Assembly: GCF_900112025.1 (NCBI RefSeq)
Contig: NZ_FOKL01000011.1
Span: 141,901-205,900, forward strand
DNA: 64,000 nt
DNA from: Janthinobacterium sp. 344
GTDB lineage: Bacteria > Pseudomonadota > Gammaproteobacteria > Burkholderiales > Burkholderiaceae_D
Direction: 5' to 3'
Part shown: piece after piece, positions 40,549-49,325 of the stretch
Numbering within the stretch: the stretch's first letter is position 1
Layout of the letters: every line of letters starts with the position of its first letter
Notes under the pieces: model-generated
Databases searched by the model: none
What the model saw: the letters and a program-made list of their open reading frames with translations, nothing else
What the model was told of the DNA's origin: nothing
Translations under genes and position numbers: made by a program

Positions 40549-43500
40549 ATGCATATTCGCGCATCCCCGTCGTGGTTTTCCCGGCCAGTGTCGCACTGGG
40601 TGGGACCACGCGTGTTTGCGGCGCTGGTGCTGGCGCTGTGTCTGGGGCTGACGTATGGCGCCTGGCGCAATGCCGACGATGCCAGCGAGCAGCAGGTGCA
40701 GGCCGATTTCGATTTTCGCGTGCGTGAACTGGTGGGCAGCATCGTCGGCCGCATGCAGACCTACATCCAGGTGCTGCATGGCGTGCAGGGCTTGTATGCC
40801 AGTTCGCAGGAGGTGACGCGCGGCGAATTCCACGCCTATCTGGCGGTGCAGCAGGTGGACCGGCATTTTCCCGGCATCCACGGCATCGGCTACCTGCCGC
40901 TGCTGCCCGGCGGCGCGCGCGCGCAGCATGAGGCGCAGGTGCGCGCGCAAGGTTATCCCGACTACACCATCCGCCCGCCCGGCCAGCGTCAGTGGTACGC
41001 GCCCATCACGTATCTGGAGCCGTTGAGCGACAGCAACCTGCTGGCATTCGGTTTTGACATCTGGTCCGAGCCCGTGCGCCGCGCCGCCCTGGAGCAGGCG
41101 CGCGACGGGGGGCAGGCCGCGATGACGGGCAAGATCCGTCTGGTGCAGGACGGCGGCAGTCGCGAGGCGTATGGCTTCCTCGTGGTGCTGCCCGTATATG
41201 ACAATGGCTTGCCGCATGCCAGCGTGGAACAGCGTCGCGCGGCGCTGCGCGCCTGGGTCTTCGCGCCGTTTCGCATGGGCGACCTGATGGCGGGCGTGGG
41301 CGGCGAGGCGTCGCGCCAGCTGGACCTGGAAATCTACGATGGCGCGCAGCTGGCTGACGCGGCGCTGATGTATGACAGCCTGCCCGGCACGCAATCGGCC
41401 AGTGCCTCAGACACCCTGGCGTCGCAGCAAACGATCACCATCGCCGGCCATGCCTGGACCTTGCGCGTGCGCGCCATGCCGGGCTTCGATGGCGAGTTGC
41501 TGACGCGGCCGCGGGCCGTGGCCTGGACGGGCGTGCTGGTCAGCCTGGCATTGGCCCTGGCAGCGTGGCTGCTGGCGGCCAGCCGCGCCCGCGCGCAGGG
41601 GGCGCTGGCGCGCGCGAGCGAGCTGGCCGGCCAGCTGGAGCAGGGGCAGGCCAGCGTGCTGGCGATGGCCGAGGCGGCGCAGCGCAGCCAGGCCATGCTG
41701 CGCAACATCCTCGATTCGACCATCGACGGCATTCTGGTGGACAACATCGATGGCCGCATCTTTACCTCGAACCGGCGCTTCCGCGACTTGTGGCAAGTGC
41801 CCGATGCGCTCGACTGGCAAGCCGATGGCGACGCGCTGGTACGCCATGTGGCGAGCCAGCTGGAGCAGGCCGCCCCGTTCCTGGTGGCGCGCGCGCACGC
41901 GCCGCACGGCCACCGCGAGCGGCGCGATGTGCTGCACCTGCGCGATGGCCGGGTGATCGAGCAATACGTGCGTAGCATGCAATTGGGCAATGAGCAGGCG
42001 CGGCTGTGGACCTTCCGCGATATCAGCGAGCGCAGCCAGATGGAACGCCGCGAGCATACGCGGCGGCAAGTGCTGGAAATGCTGGCCACGGGCGCGCCGC
42101 TGGAACGCGTGCTGGAAAGCGTGGTGCTCAGCGTGCAGGCCGACCATCCCGCCATGCTGTGCAGCATCCTGCTGCTCGATGAACAGCGCCACCGCCTGGT
42201 GCTGGGCGCGGCGCCGGGCTTGCCCGCGTTTTTCAATTTGTCCAGCCACGGCCATGACCTCGATACCCTGCAAGGCGTGCACGGCATCGCGGCGCAGGCC
42301 TTGCGCGGTGGCCAGCGCGTCATCGTGGCCGACCTGCATGCCGATGCGGGTGCGCACGACACGATGGAACTGGCTTGGCGGGCCCAGCTGCAGTCATGCT
42401 GGGCCGAGCCCGTGCGTGGCGGCTCGGGCAAGCTGCTGGGCGTGCTGATGGCGTATCACCGCCAGCCCGCGCTGCCCGGCGCGGCGCACCTGGCGCGCCT
42501 GGGCGAGGCGGCGCACCTGGCCGGCATGGCCATCGAGCAGGCCCAGGTGGCGCTGGCGCTGCGCGCCGGCGAGGCGCGTTTCCGCAGCCTGTACGACCAT
42601 GCGCCGGTGGCCTTGTGGGAACAGGACTGGTCGGCCGTGCGCGCCGCGCTCGACGCCCTGGAACAGCAAGGCGTGGGCGAGCTGGCGGCCTGGCTGCAGG
42701 CCCATCCGGAGGAATTGAAAGGGCTGGCGAACAAGGTGCGCATCATCGATGCGAATGGCGCCGCGCTGGCGCAGGTGCGCGCCACCGAGGACGACCAGCG
42801 TCGCGGCGCGCTGAGCCTGGCGCAGAACTTCGACGACAGCGCCTTGCCGCGTTTTGGCGACGCCTTGCTGGCACTGGCCGGCGGCGCCCACCTGTACGAA
42901 TGCGAGAGCAGCTTCGTGCGCCTCGATGGCGCGGCGCGGCAAAATGAACTGAGCTTGCTGGTCATGCCGGGCCATGCGGACAGCCTCGACTTCATCATGG
43001 TCTCTTCGTTCGATATTACCGAGCGCAAGCGCATGAATGCGGAGCTGCTGCAACTGGCCACCACGGATTTCCTGACCGGCTTGCCGAACCGGCGCCAGTT
43101 CATGGCGTCGCTGGAAAATGAGCATGCGCGGCTGCAGCGCGAGCTGGCCAGTTGCGCCAGCGTGCTGATGCTCGATATCGATCACTTCAAGCGCGTCAAC
43201 GACGAACATGGCCACGCCGTGGGCGATGCCGTGCTGCGCCACCTGGGGGCGCTGATGTGCCAGGCGCTGCGCAAGGTCGACGTGCCGGGCCGCGTGGGCG
43301 GCGAGGAATTCGCCATTCTGCTGCCGGGGACGGACCTGGCCGCGGCGGCCGTGTTCGCCGAGCGCCTGCGGCGCCGCGTGGCGGAAAGTTCGCTGACCAT
43401 CGATGGCGGCATCGTGATCACCATCACGGTGAGCATCGGCATGGCGGCCATGGCCGGCACCGATGCCGATTGCGATGCCGTGCTGGCGCGCGCCGACGAA

Positions 43501-43593
43501 GCGCTGTACCGCGCCAAGCGCGGCGGTCGCAACCGCATCGAACAGAATGACGGCGGCAGCGATGGCGTGCTCAGCAAGTTCATGGCGCAGTGA
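40549..43593 (+). CDS. CHASE-PAS-GAF-PAS-GGDEF diguanylate cyclase
   Basis: This 1,014-residue membrane-bound enzyme is predicted to make cyclic-di-GMP. A transmembrane helix (VFAALVLALCLGLTYGAW) precedes a periplasmic CHASE domain (about residues 70-260; FPGIHGIGYLPLL, GYPDYTIRPPG, ALEQARDGGQAAMTGKI). A second helix (GVLVSLALALAAWLLAA) follows, then a PAS domain (NILDSTIDGILVDNIDGRIF), a GAF domain (LERVLESVVLSVQADHPAML), a second PAS-like part and the GGDEF domain at about 850-1010. The active motif is GGEEF, starting at Gly917. RKVD, five residues before it, is the RxxD inhibitory site, so product inhibition is expected. The start lies after the promoter at 40428. The stop abuts the convergent gene's stop. 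Confidence 0.94.
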   Translation: MHIRASPSWFSRPVSHWVGPRVFAALVLALCLGLTYGAWRNADDASEQQVQADFDFRVRELVGSIVGRMQTYIQVLHGVQGLYASSQEVTRGEFHAYLAVQQVDRHFPGIHGIGYLPLLPGGARAQHEAQVRAQGYPDYTIRPPGQRQWYAPITYLEPLSDSNLLAFGFDIWSEPVRRAALEQARDGGQAAMTGKIRLVQDGGSREAYGFLVVLPVYDNGLPHASVEQRRAALRAWVFAPFRMGDLMAGVGGEASRQLDLEIYDGAQLADAALMYDSLPGTQSASASDTLASQQTITIAGHAWTLRVRAMPGFDGELLTRPRAVAWTGVLVSLALALAAWLLAASRARAQGALARASELAGQLEQGQASVLAMAEAAQRSQAMLRNILDSTIDGILVDNIDGRIFTSNRRFRDLWQVPDALDWQADGDALVRHVASQLEQAAPFLVARAHAPHGHRERRDVLHLRDGRVIEQYVRSMQLGNEQARLWTFRDISERSQMERREHTRRQVLEMLATGAPLERVLESVVLSVQADHPAMLCSILLLDEQRHRLVLGAAPGLPAFFNLSSHGHDLDTLQGVHGIAAQALRGGQRVIVADLHADAGAHDTMELAWRAQLQSCWAEPVRGGSGKLLGVLMAYHRQPALPGAAHLARLGEAAHLAGMAIEQAQVALALRAGEARFRSLYDHAPVALWEQDWSAVRAALDALEQQGVGELAAWLQAHPEELKGLANKVRIIDANGAALAQVRATEDDQRRGALSLAQNFDDSALPRFGDALLALAGGAHLYECESSFVRLDGAARQNELSLLVMPGHADSLDFIMVSSFDITERKRMNAELLQLATTDFLTGLPNRRQFMASLENEHARLQRELASCASVLMLDIDHFKRVNDEHGHAVGDAVLRHLGALMCQALRKVDVPGRVGGEEFAILLPGTDLAAAAVFAERLRRRVAESSLTIDGGIVITITVSIGMAAMAGTDADCDAVLARADEALYRAKRGGRNRIEQNDGGSDGVLSKFMAQ

Positions 43594-43968
43594 TTACAGG
43601 CTGTGCTGGCGCGCTTGCGCCTGCTTGCGGTTGCGGCTGACCAGCAGCCAGACGATGGCGACGGGAATCAGCAGCGGCAGCAGCACGGGCGTGCTGAGGG
43701 CCAGCGCCAGCACCACGCAGAACGCCAGCACGGCGAGCAGCACCATGCCCACGCCGGCGAGCACCACGCCCATGACGACGGCCACGCACACCAGCACGAG
43801 GGCCGCGATCAGGACGCCGCCACCGGCAAATACCAGGCCGAACAGCCACTCGAGGGGACCGTCGATGTCGCTGCCGTTGAACTGCATGTGCATGTCCGTG
43901 GCGCCGATCTTGTCGAGGAACAGGCAGGCCAGCATGAGGATGAGGACGAAGGTGAGCAATTTTTTCAT
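43594..43968 (-). CDS. small integral membrane protein
   Basis: This 124-residue protein has an N-terminal hydrophobic stretch (MKKLLTFVLILMLACLFLDK) and then about three further membrane segments made almost only of V, L, A and I (LFGLVFAGGGVLIAALVLVC onwards), ending in the basic SRNRKQAQARQHSL. The ATG at 43968 is chosen because it begins the hydrophobic segment with a lysine pair; the frame is open upstream without such features. It is convergent with the diguanylate cyclase gene with no gap. Possible small envelope stress or channel-like protein; function unknown. Confidence 0.72.
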   Translation of the reverse strand: MKKLLTFVLILMLACLFLDKIGATDMHMQFNGSDIDGPLEWLFGLVFAGGGVLIAALVLVCVAVVMGVVLAGVGMVLLAVLAFCVVLALALSTPVLLPLLIPVAIVWLLVSRNRKQAQARQHSL

Positions 43969-44178
43969 GGTAAGCCTCTGAGTGGGGTGTCGGGGTGTTG
44001 CATGCTCACACTCTAGTGGCGCACCGGGCCGGCCGCCAGTGGCGTGCGACAGGCCGTCATTTTCACGGTATGGAAGGTCTTGGTGGGCAGGAAACGCTGA
44101 TCGGGAACAAGATTTCTTTTCTTGTAATACGCGCAAGCCGTCCTATACTGAACACCTCAGTCTCGCAAGGAGGGCAAC

Positions 44179-44415
44179 ATGCTTTTGTTTGCAGATACCG
44201 GGGATCAATCGCTATCCCCCCTTACCCATCGAATCACGCGCCAGCGCAGCGCCCCGCAGTCTTGTGCCGAGCCTGTCGGCGCGCCATCGGCGATTCCGCC
44301 GATTATCATCAATCCCTTCAACTACCATGCACCGTTGCCGGCCATCGACCCGCGCTGGGTGCCACCCGGTCCGCCGCTGACCTGGCCCGCCCGGCCGGCC
44401 ATGTCCATGTGCTGA
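44179..44415 (+). CDS. small proline-rich hypothetical protein
   Basis: This 78-residue protein is rich in proline, with a distinctive middle (IPPIIINPFNYHAPLPAIDP) and no signal peptide. GCAAGGAGGGCAAC is a near-ideal ribosome site before the ATG at 44179, and a bidirectional terminator follows at 44453. These two signs favour a real gene. No family was recognised. Confidence 0.55.
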   Translation: MLLFADTGDQSLSPLTHRITRQRSAPQSCAEPVGAPSAIPPIIINPFNYHAPLPAIDPRWVPPGPPLTWPARPAMSMC

Positions 44416-44452
44416 CTGCGCCCGCTGACATTCATGGCACGCCTGGCAGTGA

Positions 44453-44475
44453 AAAAGCCCGCAGCGCGGGCTTTT
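44453..44475. terminator. bidirectional rho-independent terminator
   Basis: AAAAGCCCGC at 44453-44462 pairs with GCGGGCTTTT at 44466-44475 around AGC. A and T runs on either side let it end both the plus-strand small gene and the minus-strand PEP-CTERM gene. Confidence 0.85.
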
Positions 44476-44492
44476 GCCGGTGCATGGCCGCA

Positions 44493-45131
44493 TCACGATG
44501 ATTTGCGGCGCAGCATGAAGCCCAGCAGACCCAGGCCGGCCAGCAGCATGGCATAGGTTTCCGGTTCCGGCACGGCGGCGATGAAGGCGTGGTTGTCGCT
44601 CTCAAAGGCATCCTGGCCGGGCGAGTGGAAGGCGACCGAGGTAAATTTCGCCCCTGCGCCGGCCCACGCGTTGACATACAGGCCCACCGATTGATCGCCA
44701 CTGGCGCTGACGCCGCCCAGGGTGGCGATTTGCGAGCCCGTCAAAGTGACCGTGCTCTGATCGCCCATGGTGAAGACGACGCTGTTATACGTGTCTGGCG
44801 AACCCATGTAAAAACAAAAATAGCTGAGCCCGCCATTGAAGGTGGCCATGCCGGGCGTGATCTGACCATTCGTCACGCCGACGGAATAGAAGGCCGTCAT
44901 GTCGTTCGGTGGTTGCGCGGCATAGGTGGGGTGGCCGCTGGTAAACACGGATCCCGTATAGTTGCTTGGCAACAAACCATCGTTGAAGTCGATCGTCGTG
45001 GCGCCGGCCACCGACGTGACGAGACCTTCACCGGCCACTGCCGTGCCGCCCGTGGTGAACGTGGGGACGGCGCTGGCGGTGCCGGCGGCAACAGTCAACG
45101 TGGCCAAGGCCAGGGTAGTCAAGAGTTTCAT
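44493..45131 (-). CDS. PEP-CTERM sorting domain protein
   Basis: This 212-residue exported protein has a signal peptide (MKLLTTLALATLTVAAGTASA), a beta-rich body (TIDFNDGLLPSNYTG, LSYFCFYMGSPDTYNSVVFT, SVGLYVNAWAGAGAKFTSVA) and the C-terminal sorting tail VPEPETYAMLLAGLGLLGFM followed by RRKSS. The PEP motif, hydrophobic stretch and basic end are recognised by exosortase, usually linked to exopolysaccharide production in Gram-negative bacteria; the exosortase is not in this window. The start at 45131 begins the signal peptide. The 365 bases upstream are unusually AT-rich. Confidence 0.93.
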   Translation of the reverse strand: MKLLTTLALATLTVAAGTASAVPTFTTGGTAVAGEGLVTSVAGATTIDFNDGLLPSNYTGSVFTSGHPTYAAQPPNDMTAFYSVGVTNGQITPGMATFNGGLSYFCFYMGSPDTYNSVVFTMGDQSTVTLTGSQIATLGGVSASGDQSVGLYVNAWAGAGAKFTSVAFHSPGQDAFESDNHAFIAAVPEPETYAMLLAGLGLLGFMLRRKSS

Positions 45132-45496
45132 TTTTTTAATCCCTCTGATGTGTATGGTTGTGCACAGCTTGTTTACAGCGAGGAGGTCATTGCCTGGCGT
45201 GCGGATGCTATGCGGCGTGCTGGGTCGAGGGGCGTCGCGGGAGGAAGAGTTTCTTGATGCCAAGCATTACTAGATGCAATATTTGAATATAAAAAACACA
45301 ATTCAGATTGCAAATTCATAATAGGTTTACTTGAGCAATATCAAAGCGGGATCGCTAGAACAAAGCTACTAATTTGATACCTTGCCTTATTGCCCGGATC
45401 GACTATGGCAGCGGCCGCTTTCGCGTGCGCCAGGGCGGCACGGGCGGGCGTTTTCGTCTATCATGCTAGCCCCGACCTTCCACCACGAGCACCGCC
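45132..45496. other. AT-rich intergenic region between divergent genes
   Basis: These 365 bases lie between the PEP-CTERM gene (minus) and the gene at 45497 (plus). The part around 45265-45390 is strongly AT-rich against the GC-rich window and probably holds promoters for the PEP-CTERM gene. No gene, repeat or clear operator was recognised. Confidence 0.6.
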
Positions 45497-46009
45497 ATGA
45501 GTACCGATTTCCCCGACTTTTCCGACGCAGCAGCCGAGCAAGACAATGACGCCCCGATCCAGGAGCCGCGCCTGTGGGTGGGCAACGGCTGGACGGCGCG
45601 CGTGATCAAGAATGAGGAAGATGAAGGCTGGGCCGTGGCCATGATCAAGGATGGCGAACCGGAGCCGGCGCTGGTGGGGCCGTGGACCATGGGCCGCGAC
45701 AAGAAAAACCCGAAGCCGCTCGACGTCAATGCCTTCAATACCCTGGTCAAGACGGCGTCCGAGGTGCTGCGCCGCCACGAGCAGCAGCTGCATGCGCAAT
45801 TGCACAAGAACCTGTTCGTTGCCACCGACGAGGGGCAGATCAAGGTGATGTTCGACATCGTGCCCGACGAAGACCACCCGTACGCGGAACTGAGCGCCTA
45901 CGACGCGGACGGCGAACAGATCGCCAAGGTGCGCACCTCGGCCGCGTTCAAGTTCAATGCCACCTCCGCGGCCAACTGGATCGAAGGCGGCTACCGCCGG
46001 CCAGGCTAG
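45497..46009 (+). CDS. conserved hypothetical protein
   Basis: This 170-residue acidic, cytosolic protein has no recognised family. Its N-terminus is very acidic (STDFPDFSDAAAEQDNDAPI); the middle carries NGWTARVIKNEEDEGWAVAM and GPWTMGRDKKNPKPLDVNAF, and the second half KVMFDIVPDEDHPYAELSAY. The final Pro-Gly-stop (CCAGGCTAG) is the left end of a 121-bp palindrome, so the original C-terminus may have been replaced when that element arrived. The ATG at 45497 has only a weak ribosome site (ACGAGCACCGCC). Confidence 0.78.
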   Translation: MSTDFPDFSDAAAEQDNDAPIQEPRLWVGNGWTARVIKNEEDEGWAVAMIKDGEPEPALVGPWTMGRDKKNPKPLDVNAFNTLVKTASEVLRRHEQQLHAQLHKNLFVATDEGQIKVMFDIVPDEDHPYAELSAYDADGEQIAKVRTSAAFKFNATSAANWIEGGYRRPG

Positions 46010-46121
46010 CAAAATCTACTGCGCGGCACGCTTTGCGGCTTCCGATGCTCGCTGTACTTGAGTACAGCTGCGCGTCTCAGCCGTAAATCGAAGCCGCTCG
46101 CTACGATTTTGCTACGCCTGG
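46001..46121. repeat. 121-bp imperfect palindrome
   Basis: The outer arms are CCAGGCTAGCAAAATC (46001-46016) and GATTTTGCTACGCCTGG (46105-46121), with one bulge. Inner arms GCGGCTTCCGAT and ATCGAAGCCGC also pair. The centre holds GTACTTGAGTAC. The core at 46047-46075 resembles the core of the 228-bp repeats near 56054. It ends nine bases before the czcA stop. Confidence 0.75.
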
Positions 46122-46129
46122 CTCCATGA

Positions 46130-49100
46130 CTACACCGCCGCGCCTGCGGGCGCGGTGTGCATTTCCACCTCGTCTTCCTTGCGGTACGCCAGCCGGTACA
46201 GCAGCGGCAGCACCAGCAGGGTCAGGGCCGTCGACGATAAAATGCCGCCGATCACCACGGTGGCCAGCGGGCGCTGCACTTCGGCGCCCGTGCCCGTGGC
46301 AATGGCCATCGGCACGAAACCGAGCGAGGCCACCAGCGCCGTCATCAAGACGGGCCGCAGACGCGTGATGGCGCCTTCGCGTATGGCCTCCTGCAAGGGC
46401 ATGCCCTGGTCCCGCAACTGGCGGATGTAGGCGATCATCACCAGGCCGTTCAGCACGGCCACGCCGGACAGGGCGATGAAGCCGACAGCGGCCGAGATCG
46501 AGATGGGTATGTCGCGCAGCCACAGGGCAACGATGCCGCCCGTCAAGGCGAACGGGATGCCGCTGAACACCAGCAAGCCATCCTTGACGTTGCCGAACAT
46601 GGCGAACAGCAACACAAACACGAGCGCCAGCGCCACCGGCACCACCAGTTCCAGGCGTTTGGTGGCCGACTGCAATTGCTCGAACTGACCGCCCCAGCTG
46701 GTCCAGTAGCCGGCCGGAATGGCCACCTGCGATTGCAACTGCTGCGTGGCGTCGGCCACGAACGAGCCGATATCGCGCCCGCGCACGTTGGCGCTGATGA
46801 CGATGCGGCGCTTGCCATCTTCGCGGCTGATCTGGTTCGGCCCCGGCGCCACCTGCAGGCTGGCCACTTCACCGAGCGGGATGAAGCGCGCGCGGTCTTC
46901 CGCCGCCGCGCCCTGGGGCAGGGCGATGGGCAGGCGTTTCAATTGCTCCAGGTCGCTGCGCAGGCTGTCGGGCAGGCGCACGACGATGTCGAAGCGGCGG
47001 TCGCCCTGGAACAGCGTGCCCGCCGCTTGTCCGCCGATGGCCGTGGCGATCGCCGATTGCACATCGGCAATATTCAAGCCATAGCGGGCCGTCTGCTCGC
47101 GGTCGATCTGCACCGTCAGCATGGGCAGGCCCGTGGTCTGCTCGACTTTTACCTCTGTTGCGCCCGGTATCTTGCCCAGCACGCCGGCGATCTTTGCCGC
47201 CGTGCTGTCGAGCACGTTCATATCGTCGCCGAACAGTTTGACGGCCACGTCGCTGCGCACGCCGGAAATCAGTTCATTGAAGCGCAGCTGGATCGGCTGC
47301 GAAAACTCGTAGTTATTGCCCGGCAAACTGCTGGCCGTCGCTTCGATTTCCGCCAGCAATTGCTCGCGCGACTTCTTCGGTTCCGGCCACTCGCTGCGGG
47401 GCTTGAGCATGATGTAACCATCGGAAATATTCGGCGGCATGGGGTCAGAGGCGATCTCGGCCGTGCCCGTGCGGGCGAACACGCGGGCGATTTCCTGGTG
47501 GTTTGCCATCAGCTTGCTTTCCAGCTGCTGCTGCATGGCCAGCGACTGGCTCAGGCTGGTGCCGGGGATGCGCAAGGCCTGGATGGCGATGTCGCCCTCG
47601 TTCAGGCTGGGCACGAACTCGCTGCCCATGCGCGTGGCCAGCAAGCCGGACAGCACGACGGCCACCGCCGCGCCCGTCAACACGACGGGCGTGTTGCGCA
47701 TCACCTTGTCCAGCAGCGGCGCATACCAGCGCTTGGCGGCGCGCATGATGGCGTTTTCCTTTTCCGCCACCTTGTCGCCGATAAACAGCGCCACGGCGGC
47801 GGGGATGAAGGTGATCGACAGCAGCATGGCACCCAGCAGGGCGATCACCACCGTCAGGGCCATCGGTGTAAACATGCGGCCTTCCACGCCCGTCAGCGCG
47901 AAGATGGGCAGGTACACGACCATGATGATCAGCTGGCCATACAGCAAGGGGCGGCGCGCCTCTTGCGATGCCGCAAACACTTCGTGAAAACGCTCTTGCA
48001 AGGTCAGCGGCCGTCCCAGTTTCTGCTGCGCATGGGCCAGGCGGCGCACGCAGTTTTCCACGATCACCACGGCGCCATCGATGATGATGCCGAAATCGAG
48101 CGCCCCCAGGCTCATCAGGTTGGCGCTCACATGGTATTGCACCATGCCCGTAAACGTGAACAGCATGGCCAGCGGAATCACCATGGCCGTGATGACGGCC
48201 GCGCGGATATTGCCGAGGAATAAAAACAAAATGGCGATCACCAGCACGGCGCCTTCCAGCAGGTTTTTCTTCACCGTATTGATGGCCTTGTCGACCAGCA
48301 CCGTGCGGTCATACACGGTGACGGCGTGCACGCCTTGCGGCAGGCTGCGGTTGATTTCGATCATCTTTTTATCCACGGCTTGCGACACGGCGCGGCTGTT
48401 CTGGCCGATCAGCATGAAGACGGTGCCCAGCACCACTTCGCGGCCGTTTTCCGTGGCCGCGCCCGTGCGCAGTTCACGCCCGATGAGCACGTCGGCCACG
48501 TCGCGGATGCGGATCGCCACGCCCTGCACATTGGCGACGACGATGTTGCCGATGTCGTCCTTCGATGCCACCTGGCCCGGCGCGCGGATCAGCAACTGCT
48601 CGCCCTGCTTTTCGATGTAGCCGGCGCCCACGTTGCCATTGTTGCGCTCGAGCGCCGTCACCACCTCCTGCAGGCTGATGCCATAGGCGGCCAGTTTTTC
48701 CGGATACGGCGCCACCTGGTATTGCTTGGCGTAGCCGCCGATGGCGTTGATTTCCGTGACACCCGTGACATTGCGCAACTGCGGCTTGATGATCCAGTCC
48801 TGGATTTCGCGCAAGTCCGTCGGCGTGTAGGGCGTGCCGTCCGGCTTTTTCGCGCCCTCCTGCGTTTCCACCGTCCACAAATAGATTTCGCCCAGGCCCG
48901 TGGAGACGGGGCCCATCTTGGGCGTGATGCCGGCCGGCAAACTTTCCTTGGCTTCCTGCAGGCGCTCGTTGATCATCTGGCGCGCAAAATAAATGTCCGT
49001 GCCATCCTTGAAGATCACCGTGACCTGCGACAGGCCATAGCGTGAAAGCGAGCGTGTCTGCTCCAGGTTCGGCAAGCCGGCCATGGCCGTCTCGATGGGG

Positions 49101-49300
49101 AAGGTCACGCGCTGCTCGGTTTCCAGCGGCGAGTAGCCGGCCGACTGGGTATTGATTTGCACCTGCACATTGGTGATGTCGGGCACGGCGTCGATGGGCA
49201 GCTTCTGGTAGCTGTAGATGCCCAGGCCGGCCATCGCGGCCACGGCCAGCATCACCAGCCAGCGCTGGTCGATGGCGAAGCGGATCAAGCGTTCAAACAT
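46130..49300 (-). CDS. czcA: CzcA/CusA-type heavy metal RND efflux pump
   Basis: This 1,056-residue inner membrane pump uses the proton gradient to export divalent metal ions or copper/silver. RND landmarks are clear: the start MFERLIRFAIDQRWLVML, the TM4 motif LGALDFGIIIDGAVVIVENC with the acidic proton-relay residue, PLLYGQLIIMVVYLPIFALT, a large second periplasmic part and the TM12 region VLPLLYRLAYRKE. The DFG-x3-DG-x4-VEN pattern belongs to the heavy-metal efflux branch (HME-RND). It is the last gene of the czcI-czcC-czcB-czcA operon. The metal, possibly Co/Zn/Cd, is inferred from the CzcI-like leader gene; Cus-type copper export is not excluded. Confidence 0.93.
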   Translation of the reverse strand: MFERLIRFAIDQRWLVMLAVAAMAGLGIYSYQKLPIDAVPDITNVQVQINTQSAGYSPLETEQRVTFPIETAMAGLPNLEQTRSLSRYGLSQVTVIFKDGTDIYFARQMINERLQEAKESLPAGITPKMGPVSTGLGEIYLWTVETQEGAKKPDGTPYTPTDLREIQDWIIKPQLRNVTGVTEINAIGGYAKQYQVAPYPEKLAAYGISLQEVVTALERNNGNVGAGYIEKQGEQLLIRAPGQVASKDDIGNIVVANVQGVAIRIRDVADVLIGRELRTGAATENGREVVLGTVFMLIGQNSRAVSQAVDKKMIEINRSLPQGVHAVTVYDRTVLVDKAINTVKKNLLEGAVLVIAILFLFLGNIRAAVITAMVIPLAMLFTFTGMVQYHVSANLMSLGALDFGIIIDGAVVIVENCVRRLAHAQQKLGRPLTLQERFHEVFAASQEARRPLLYGQLIIMVVYLPIFALTGVEGRMFTPMALTVVIALLGAMLLSITFIPAAVALFIGDKVAEKENAIMRAAKRWYAPLLDKVMRNTPVVLTGAAVAVVLSGLLATRMGSEFVPSLNEGDIAIQALRIPGTSLSQSLAMQQQLESKLMANHQEIARVFARTGTAEIASDPMPPNISDGYIMLKPRSEWPEPKKSREQLLAEIEATASSLPGNNYEFSQPIQLRFNELISGVRSDVAVKLFGDDMNVLDSTAAKIAGVLGKIPGATEVKVEQTTGLPMLTVQIDREQTARYGLNIADVQSAIATAIGGQAAGTLFQGDRRFDIVVRLPDSLRSDLEQLKRLPIALPQGAAAEDRARFIPLGEVASLQVAPGPNQISREDGKRRIVISANVRGRDIGSFVADATQQLQSQVAIPAGYWTSWGGQFEQLQSATKRLELVVPVALALVFVLLFAMFGNVKDGLLVFSGIPFALTGGIVALWLRDIPISISAAVGFIALSGVAVLNGLVMIAYIRQLRDQGMPLQEAIREGAITRLRPVLMTALVASLGFVPMAIATGTGAEVQRPLATVVIGGILSSTALTLLVLPLLYRLAYRKEDEVEMHTAPAGAAV

Positions 49301-49325
49301 GATGGTTTCCTTAGCGTTGACGTGA

